A stretch of 37,248 nucleotides of DNA from an uncultured Clostridia bacterium. GTDB lineage: Bacteria > Bacillota > Clostridia > TANB77 > CAG-508. Below are positions 31,623 to 37,248 of this stretch, one piece after another. Position 1 is the first letter of the stretch. Each line of letters starts with the position of its first letter. The stretch lies in contig CAKOPZ010000014.1 of assembly GCA_934101145.1 (NCBI GenBank), forward strand, positions 1 through 37,248. The letters run 5' to 3'. A program made the translations under genes and the position numbers. Below the pieces are notes generated by a model that ran no database searches, was not told where the DNA came from, and saw nothing but the letters and a program-made list of their open reading frames with translations.

Positions 31623-33002
31623 ATGGCTACAACAAAAATATGGAAAGTAGAAAATAGATTAGATCATGTGATGGATTATACAACTAATGAGGAAAAAACA
31701 AAAAATGATTATTTAGAAAATGGAGTAGATGATTATGACAGCATAAGACAAGTAATGATGTATGCAACTAATGCAGATAAAACAGAAAAACAATTTTATA
31801 CAACAGGTATAAATTGTGATGTGGATTCGGCAGTAGAAGAAATGAGAAATGCAAAAGATTTCTGGCACAAAACAGATGGAATATTAGCATTTCATGCTTA
31901 TCAATCTTTTAATGAAGGAGAAGTTACTCCAGAAATAGCGCATGAAATTGGAGTAAAACTTGCAAATGAAATGTGGGGAGACAGGTTTCAAGTTGTTGTA
32001 TCTACACACTTAAATACAGAACATCTTCATAATCATTTTGTAATCAATTCGGTTTCATTTAAAGATGAAAAAAAGTATTATAGCAATTTAACGAATACAG
32101 CATTGATAAGAAAAACATCAGATGAAATATGTGAAGAATATGGCTTAAGGGTTTTAACAGAAAAGACTTGTAAATCAGGAATAGATTTTGAAAATTTTTA
32201 TAAGAAATCTATGAAAGATTCAGATTATTATAAATTTGCAAAAGAAGATATAGATTATGCAATCAAACATTCATATACATTAAAACAATTTCAACAGATG
32301 CTAGTATCAATGGGATATAACTATTATTATAGAGCAGATAAATTAAGTGTAAAAAGAGAACCATACAAAAGAAATATAAGAGTTGAAGGAGCGTTTGGAG
32401 AGGAGTACTCATTGGAAAATATCAAAAGAAGAATATTTGAAAATGATTATAAAAAATTAGAAAAAATGCTTCCTTATAGAGTAGTAAAAAACAGACATTT
32501 TATAACTAGAAATAAAATAAGGAAGAAATATAGACCCAAAGGGATTGTTGCATTGTATTACTATTATAGATATTTGCTAAGGTTATATACCAAAAAGAAT
32601 GTACAATATAAATTGACTCCTGAAATGAGGGCAGAAGTAAAAAAGATGGATGAGTATTCGGAAAGAATTAGATTTTTATGTAAGTATAAGATTGAGACTA
32701 TGAGTGATGTTGATAATATTAAAGAACAGAAACAAGAAGAATTGCAGAAAGTTTTGAATATTAGGAATAGACTGTATTATAAGAGACAAAAGTTATATAG
32801 TGGAATTGAAAAAGATAGGGTTACTAAAGAAATAATTGATGTTACTGCTACTTTAACAAGGGTTAGAAAAGAGATTAGGTTGTGTGATGAATTCTACGAT
32901 GATGTGCCGAAGATGAATGAACAATTAATAGAAATGGATGAGGAAAATCAAGAGAAAAAATTAAAAGAAAAGAAGAAAAAAGATAGAAGGTATGATAGAT
33001 AG
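31623..33002 (+). CDS. MobP-type relaxase/mobilization nuclease
   Basis: The ATG at 31623 is preceded by AGAAAGGAG; the open frame upstream to 31533 is not coding. The 459-residue protein has the relaxase domain in its first ~180 residues: KTDGILAFHAYQSFNEGEVT and the metal-binding triad in THLNTEHLHNHFVINSVSF (H129, H134/H136, H138). The C-terminal half is basic and coiled. It nicks oriT and pilots the strand into the recipient. No MobC-like accessory gene or type IV secretion genes are visible, so element C is mobilizable rather than self-transmissible as far as seen. Confidence 0.88.
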   Translation: MATTKIWKVENRLDHVMDYTTNEEKTKNDYLENGVDDYDSIRQVMMYATNADKTEKQFYTTGINCDVDSAVEEMRNAKDFWHKTDGILAFHAYQSFNEGEVTPEIAHEIGVKLANEMWGDRFQVVVSTHLNTEHLHNHFVINSVSFKDEKKYYSNLTNTALIRKTSDEICEEYGLRVLTEKTCKSGIDFENFYKKSMKDSDYYKFAKEDIDYAIKHSYTLKQFQQMLVSMGYNYYYRADKLSVKREPYKRNIRVEGAFGEEYSLENIKRRIFENDYKKLEKMLPYRVVKNRHFITRNKIRKKYRPKGIVALYYYYRYLLRLYTKKNVQYKLTPEMRAEVKKMDEYSERIRFLCKYKIETMSDVDNIKEQKQEELQKVLNIRNRLYYKRQKLYSGIEKDRVTKEIIDVTATLTRVRKEIRLCDEFYDDVPKMNEQLIEMDEENQEKKLKEKKKKDRRYDR

Positions 33003-33055
33003 AATAAAAATATTGTTCAAAACAATTTTTAACATCAAATTTTTCTCAAAAACTA

Positions 33056-33084
33056 TTGACAAATTATAAAAAAAATGTTAGCAT
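33056..33084 (+). promoter_or_regulatory. Probable promoter of the restriction-modification operon
   Basis: TTGACA (33056-33061), 17-bp spacer, TAGCAT (33079-33084). Confidence 0.5.
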
Positions 33085-33111
33085 ATTATTGATAGTGATA
33101 AAAACACTTTA

Positions 33112-33237
33112 GAACAGAAAAAAGCCATCAACAACTGGAATTTGTTAATGACTCAAACATAATAATTATGTTCATTAGTAATAGAATTATAACATTTATT
33201 GTTATAAAAATCAACAATTATTATGCATTTTCTGTTC
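33112..33237. repeat. Structured leader with 10-bp inverted arms
   Basis: GAACAGAAAA (33112-33121) is inverted at 33228-33237; the 106 bp in between hold AACATAATAATTATGTT-like palindromic pieces. It lies downstream of the promoter and before the first gene, so it could fold in the transcript. Confidence 0.4.
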
Positions 33238-33266
33238 GAAAATTTTAAAAGAAAGGAGACAGGAAA

Positions 33267-33473
33267 ATGCCATCATATTACGTTAACAAGAATATTCAAC
33301 CTACTGGAGAACATGAGGTTCATAAAGAAGGATGTCATAGAATGCCAGAATTACAAAACAGAGTATATCTTGGATATTTTTCAAATGCTATTGACGCAGT
33401 TAGAGAAGCAAGAAGATATTATACAAATGTAGATGGATGCTATTATTGCTCAAACGAAGCACATAAAAAATAA
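33267..33473 (+). CDS. Small Cys/His protein at the head of the type I R-M operon
   Basis: The 68-residue protein follows AAAGGAGACAGGAAA. It reads MPSYYVNKNIQPTGEHEVHK, then EGCHRMPE, YLGYFSNAIDAVREARRYYT and DGCYYCSNEAHKK. The pattern H-x3-C...LGxF...A...GC-x2-C...H looks like a small metal-binding fold seen near restriction and mobile genes. I do not know its function. It is separated from the next gene by a hairpin (33484-33508). Confidence 0.65.
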   Translation: MPSYYVNKNIQPTGEHEVHKEGCHRMPELQNRVYLGYFSNAIDAVREARRYYTNVDGCYYCSNEAHKK

Positions 33474-33483
33474 GACTAAAGAG

Positions 33484-33508
33484 AGAGGCAAGTTAAAAAC
33501 TTGTCTCT
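33484..33508 (+). terminator. Stem-loop between the small gene and half-HsdS
   Basis: AGAGGCAAGTT-AAA-AACTTGTCTCT (11 bp, one G-U) without T tract, ending 10 bp before the next RBS; may moderate expression or stabilise the upstream message. Confidence 0.45.
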
Positions 33509-33528
33509 TGTCATAAAAGGAGGGTTAG

Positions 33529-34104
33529 ATGTTATTAGAAGATATTACAAAAATTACCATTGGTGTTGTGCTAAAAAGGAAAGAGACTAAATATAAAACT
33601 AAAACTTCATACGAATATGAAGTTTTTAATATAAGAAGTTATGAAGAAGGTATTGAATATGATATTTTTTATAGTGAAGAAAATTTAGAAAATTTTGTCG
33701 CTAGGAATGGAGATATTCTTTTTAGATTAGCATTTCCTTTAAAGGTTATTGAAGTTGATGATGAAATTGAAGGAAAATTAATAAATAATCAGTACTGTAT
33801 TATAAGAATGTCTAACCAATATGATGAAGTTTACAATATAGATTTTATAAAATGGTTTTTAGAAAGTAATAACGCAGAGCATCAATTTGAAAAGATATTA
33901 ATTGGTACAACTATAAAGAGTGTTCCTGTTGCGAAGTTAAGAAAATTAGAAATCCCGAATTTAGATAAAGATAATCAAGAGAAAATTTCAAAAGTTATAA
34001 ATGCATGGAATAGAGAAAAATATCTATATAAAAAGATAATAAAGGAAAAAGAAAAATATTATAATTCAATAATAAATAAAGTAATAAATGGAGGCAAAAA
34101 ATAA
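33529..34104 (+). CDS. Half-length HsdS-like specificity protein
   Basis: The 191-residue protein has one target-recognition-like domain (DITKITIGVVLKRKETKYKT, FVARNGDILFRLAFPLKVIE, KWFLESNNAEHQFEKILIG, SVPVAKLRKLEIPNLD) and one C-terminal helix (YLYKKIIKEKEKYYNSIINK), half of the usual ~400-residue HsdS. It lies before hsdM, with its stop 2 nt ahead of the HsdM ATG. A full HsdS is encoded after HsdM. Half-HsdS proteins can dimerise to give a palindromic specificity, so the operon may encode two recognition modes. Whether it is functional is not shown. Confidence 0.75.
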   Translation: MLLEDITKITIGVVLKRKETKYKTKTSYEYEVFNIRSYEEGIEYDIFYSEENLENFVARNGDILFRLAFPLKVIEVDDEIEGKLINNQYCIIRMSNQYDEVYNIDFIKWFLESNNAEHQFEKILIGTTIKSVPVAKLRKLEIPNLDKDNQEKISKVINAWNREKYLYKKIIKEKEKYYNSIINKVINGGKK

Positions 34105-34105
34105 A

Positions 34106-35659
34106 ATGAATGAAAAACAATTACAGGATAAAATAAACGGAACAATTTGGTCAGCTTGTGATACTTTAAGAAGTAGTATACCAGGAGGAAACTATAAAGA
34201 TTATGCATTAGTAATGCTATTTGTTAAATATTTAAGTGATACATATAAAGAAGAAAAAGAAAAAGCAAATGAAATGTATGAAGGAAATGAGCAAATGATA
34301 GAAAGATATCTTTCTAGAAGTAAATTTATATTAAAGGAAGAATGTACATTTGATTATCTATATAGTAAAAAAAATGAAGATAATATAGGTGAAATTATAA
34401 ATAAGGCATTAGAAACAATAACAACTTTAAATGGCGTTAAATTATTAAATTTGTTTGCGGGTGTTGATTTTAATAGTGAGGTTGTATTTGGAAAAAAGAA
34501 AGAAAAAAATGCAATATTAAAAACTTTATTATCTGATTTCAATAATGATGATATTGATTTAAGACCATCTAAAATAGGAAATTTGGATGTTATAGGAAAT
34601 GCGTATGAATATTTAATTGCAAGATTTGCTGGAGATTCAGGAAAAAAAGGAGGAGAATTTTACACTCCAGCTGAAGTTTCAACATTACTTGCAAAATTAG
34701 TTGAACCAAAAGAAAATGACAGAATATATGATCCAGCTTGTGGTTCAGGTTCACTATTATTAAAAGCATCTAAAGAAGTTAAAGATAAAAAAGTTAGTGT
34801 GTATGGTCAAGAAAGTAATAGTTCAACTTATAATTTATGTAGAATGAATATGTTTTTACATGGTGTTAATGATGCTCATATTGAATGGGGAGATACTTTA
34901 GCTAATCCATTGCATTTAGAGCATGATGATTTAATGAAATTTGATGTAATAGTATCTAATCCGCCATTTTCATTAGATAAATGGGCAAAAGGATTTGAAC
35001 CTTCAAATTCAACAATTATTGATGATGGGAAAAAGAAAAACACATTTAAGATGGAAGCTTCAATGGATCCATATAATAGATTTGAATATGGAGTTCCACC
35101 AAAAAGTATAGGAGATTATGCATTTATTCAACATATGTTAAAAAGCTTAGATGAGGAAGACGGAAGAATGGCTGTTGTATTACCTCATGGAGCTTTATTT
35201 AGAGGAGCATCAGAAGGATTAATTAGGCAAAGAATTTTAGAAGATAATTTAATTGATGCTGTTATAGGATTACCAGAAAATTTATTTTATGGAGTTTCAA
35301 TACCAGCTACAATAGTTGTATTTAAAAAGAATAGAACTAGAAAAGATGTATTATTTATTGAGGCAAGCCGTGAATATGCAAAGGGAAAAAATCAAAATAC
35401 ATTAACAAAAGAAAATATCAAAAAAATACTAGAAACATATAAAAATTACACAGAAGTTGAAAAGTATTCTCACGTTGCAACTATGGATGAGATTAAAGAA
35501 AACGAATATAACTTAAATATAAAAAGGTATGTAGATACTTTTGAAGAGGAAGAAGAAATTGATATAGAAGAAACAAAGAAAAATATTGAAAAAATAAATG
35601 AAGAACTTCAAGTATTAGAAAAAGAATTACAAGAATCATTGAAAGAATTGGGATTATAA
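34106..35659 (+). CDS. hsdM: Type I restriction-modification methyltransferase subunit
   Basis: The 517-residue N6-adenine methyltransferase has an N-terminal HsdM domain (WSACDTLRSSIPGGNYKDYA), KKGGEFYTPAEVSTLLAKLV, the AdoMet motif DPACGSGSLLLKA, catalytic NPPF in VSNPPFSLDK and EDNLIDAVIGLPENLFYGVS. The C-terminus is a coiled coil (ETKKNIEKINEELQVLEKEL) for contact with HsdS. The ATG at 34106 is preferred over 34088, which overlaps the GGAGG used as RBS. All essential motifs are intact. Confidence 0.95.
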   Translation: MNEKQLQDKINGTIWSACDTLRSSIPGGNYKDYALVMLFVKYLSDTYKEEKEKANEMYEGNEQMIERYLSRSKFILKEECTFDYLYSKKNEDNIGEIINKALETITTLNGVKLLNLFAGVDFNSEVVFGKKKEKNAILKTLLSDFNNDDIDLRPSKIGNLDVIGNAYEYLIARFAGDSGKKGGEFYTPAEVSTLLAKLVEPKENDRIYDPACGSGSLLLKASKEVKDKKVSVYGQESNSSTYNLCRMNMFLHGVNDAHIEWGDTLANPLHLEHDDLMKFDVIVSNPPFSLDKWAKGFEPSNSTIIDDGKKKNTFKMEASMDPYNRFEYGVPPKSIGDYAFIQHMLKSLDEEDGRMAVVLPHGALFRGASEGLIRQRILEDNLIDAVIGLPENLFYGVSIPATIVVFKKNRTRKDVLFIEASREYAKGKNQNTLTKENIKKILETYKNYTEVEKYSHVATMDEIKENEYNLNIKRYVDTFEEEEEIDIEETKKNIEKINEELQVLEKELQESLKELGL

Positions 35660-35689
35660 TATAGAAATTTAATAAAAAGGAAATAGAAT

Positions 35690-36916
35690 ATGAAAAAAAA
35701 TGTTATACCAAATGAATGGAAAAAATTAAGATTAGGAGAAATAACTAAACATATTGGGGGCACACCATTAGAAAAGTATGTAGATAATCAATCAGATTAT
35801 AAATTTATTTCTATTGGAAATTATAATACAAATGGAAAGTATATAGATAATGGAAATAGAATACAATACAATGAAAAAACAAAAGAAAAACTTTTAAATA
35901 AAAATGATTTGGTTATGGTTTTGAATGATAAGACTACAGATGGAAAGATAATAGGTAATACAATATTTATTGATGAAAATAACAAATATATATATAACCA
36001 AAGAAGTGAAAGAATAATTTGCAAGGATATGGTTAATCCTAAATTTTTATGGCATTATACTAATAGTTCTATATTTAAAAAAGAAATTTTGAAAAGAATG
36101 CAAGGAGGAACTCAAATATATGTTAATTATAAAGATATAGAAAAAATAGAACTAAATATTCCTAGTTTAGAGGAACAAGAAAAAATAGTAAACATATTGG
36201 ACAATGTTGATAAAATAATAGAACAATATGAAAAAATACTAGAAGAAAAAGATAAATTTATCAAATCTCAGTTTATTGATATGTTTGGAAATCCATATAC
36301 TAATAACAAAAAAGTAGAGAAATGTGAAATAGCCAATGTTTTGACTTCGATAAAAAGTGGTTTGTCGAGGCAATTAAGTGATAGTAATATTGGAATACCT
36401 GTTATTCGATCAAATAACATTGTCGAAGGGAAAATTGTAAATAATGATTTGAAATATTGGTATATAAATGATCCAAAAGGTGCAGATGTTAATGATTATT
36501 TGTTAGTAAAAGGAGACTTGTTAGTTAATTTTATTAATAGCATTGCTCAAATAGGAAAGTCCGGAATATATGATAGTGATGAAAATTGTATATATACTAC
36601 TAATTTATTTAGATTAAGAACAAATAAAAAATGTAATAATGTATATTTATATTATTGCTTTATGATGGAGGATTACTGGAGACAAATAAGAAATATTGTT
36701 CAGCCTGCAGCAAATCAAGCTAGTTTTACAATGAATGATTTTAAAAAGATTAAAATTCTGTTGCCAGATATTAAAAAACAGGAACAATTTGCAGATTTGG
36801 TTATTCAAATTGACAAGCAAAAAATTAAATTAAAAGAATTAATAGAAAATTATCAAAAATTAAAAAAATCATTAATTCAAAAATTGTTAACTGGAGAATT
36901 AAGAGTAAAAATATAA
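35690..36916 (+). CDS. hsdS: Type I restriction specificity subunit
   Basis: The 408-residue HsdS has the two-TRD layout. TRD1 starts WKKLRLGEITKHIGGTPLEK and is followed by spacer helix 1 (LEEQEKIVNILDNVDKIIEQ). TRD2 starts EIANVLTSIKSGLSRQLSDS and ends with the second helix (KQEQFADLVIQIDKQKIKLK, then KKSLIQKLLTGELRVKI). It sets the DNA target for both methylation and cleavage. RBS AAAAGGAAATAGAAT. The target sequence cannot be read from the protein by eye. Confidence 0.93.
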   Translation: MKKNVIPNEWKKLRLGEITKHIGGTPLEKYVDNQSDYKFISIGNYNTNGKYIDNGNRIQYNEKTKEKLLNKNDLVMVLNDKTTDGKIIGNTIFIDENNKYIYNQRSERIICKDMVNPKFLWHYTNSSIFKKEILKRMQGGTQIYVNYKDIEKIELNIPSLEEQEKIVNILDNVDKIIEQYEKILEEKDKFIKSQFIDMFGNPYTNNKKVEKCEIANVLTSIKSGLSRQLSDSNIGIPVIRSNNIVEGKIVNNDLKYWYINDPKGADVNDYLLVKGDLLVNFINSIAQIGKSGIYDSDENCIYTTNLFRLRTNKKCNNVYLYYCFMMEDYWRQIRNIVQPAANQASFTMNDFKKIKILLPDIKKQEQFADLVIQIDKQKIKLKELIENYQKLKKSLIQKLLTGELRVKI

Positions 36917-36946
36917 ATATAAATTTAATTTATGGGGGCAAATTAA

Positions 36947-37248
36947 ATGGAAGAAAAAATACCAATAGCTAATGAAATGACTACAAGTCAAAGACCAGCT
37001 ATAGAAGTATTACAGAAATTAGGATATAAATACATATCAGAAGACGAAAATAAAAAATTAAGAAACAACATTCTAACAGATGTAATATTTAAAGATATAT
37101 TAGCTAAAAAATTAAATGAAATAAATAGTTATGAATATAAAGGGGAAAAATATAAATTTTCAGCAAGTACCATAGGACAGGCTATAAAAGATTTAAATGA
37201 AGATTTAGTAACTGGACTTATTAGTACAAATGAAAAAATATACGATTT
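36947..37248 (+). CDS. hsdR: Type I restriction enzyme R subunit, N-terminus (cut by window end)
   Basis: The ATG follows ATGGGGGCAAATTAA. The first 100 codons read MEEKIPIANEMTTSQRPAIE, VLQKLGYKYISEDENKKLRN, KDILAKKLNEINSYEYKGEK, matching the start of HsdR nucleases, where the GYxYxS...LR pattern precedes the PD-D/ExK domain. The nuclease and helicase motifs lie beyond the window. Position after hsdS completes an hsdM-hsdS-hsdR order. Confidence 0.8.
   Translation, partial: MEEKIPIANEMTTSQRPAIEVLQKLGYKYISEDENKKLRNNILTDVIFKDILAKKLNEINSYEYKGEKYKFSASTIGQAIKDLNEDLVTGLISTNEKIYD

Noticed and set aside
33223..33432. 69-residue ORF overlapping the small Cys/His gene
   Set aside because: It overlaps the better supported gene at 33267 in another frame and has no RBS.

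Overview
The window looks like a chromosomal stretch from an AT-rich, Gram-positive, Clostridia-like anaerobe. The grounds are strong AGGAGG-type ribosome binding sites, sigma-A promoters of the TTGACA-N17-TATAAT kind, low-GC codon use, and a core gene set (LytR-CpsA-Psr protein, DacA-type carboxypeptidase, ComEA, CvpA, YkvI, a GldA/F/G-like ABC operon). Two perfect Spo0A boxes hint at a sporulation-type regulator. The species cannot be named from the sequence alone.

Layout. (1) 1-12250, mostly core: the 3' part of a formylglycine-generating-enzyme-like (FGE/SUMF1) surface protein, tRNA-Arg(UCU), a membrane protein, the ABC operon, YkvI, a DUF5711-like gene plus CvpA, LCP, DacA, ComEA and the initiator tRNA-fMet. 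(2) 12251-17795, element A at the tRNA 3' end: N-terminally short tyrosine integrase, sigma-like helix-turn-helix protein, a small basic peptide, a second FGE-like pilin-type protein, a MobV relaxase and a dense hairpin array. (3) 17796-23468, element B, decayed and lacking an integrase: IS remnant, YHYH/Ig-like protein, frameshifted FtsK-like gene fused to a TM2 protein, CYTH-Nudix fusion, ADP-ribosylglycohydrolase, and a broken gene running into a 47-nt tRNA-fMet fragment. (4) 23469-end, element C, a mobilizable defence island: intact-looking integrase, short type II CBASS (HNH-SAVED effector, CD-NTase, E2-like protein), replication and transfer genes (HTH/Xis, replisome organizer, DnaC-like with an amber codon, TnpV, MobP-type relaxase, oriT-like repeats), then a type I restriction-modification locus (half-HsdS, HsdM, HsdS, start of HsdR).

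The most striking observation is that the two FGE-like proteins (ends at 922 and 15880) carry matched 3' segments that differ almost only at first and second codon positions, with the third base conserved. This is the footprint of adenine-directed mutagenesis by a diversity-generating retroelement (DGR). The segments are followed by identical DNA past the stop codon, with a small hairpin. No reverse transcriptase or template repeat was found in the window, so diversification would have to act in trans. The full-length copy begins with a type IV prepilin-like leader, so the variable domain is probably displayed outside the cell, and that copy travels on a MobV-type element.

The three stacked elements share the 13-14 bp end of tRNA-fMet (12239, 17782, 23456). 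Each junction is followed by its own terminator-like hairpin, as expected for repeated insertion into one tRNA gene. Defence cargo is in element C, and the DGR target is in element A.
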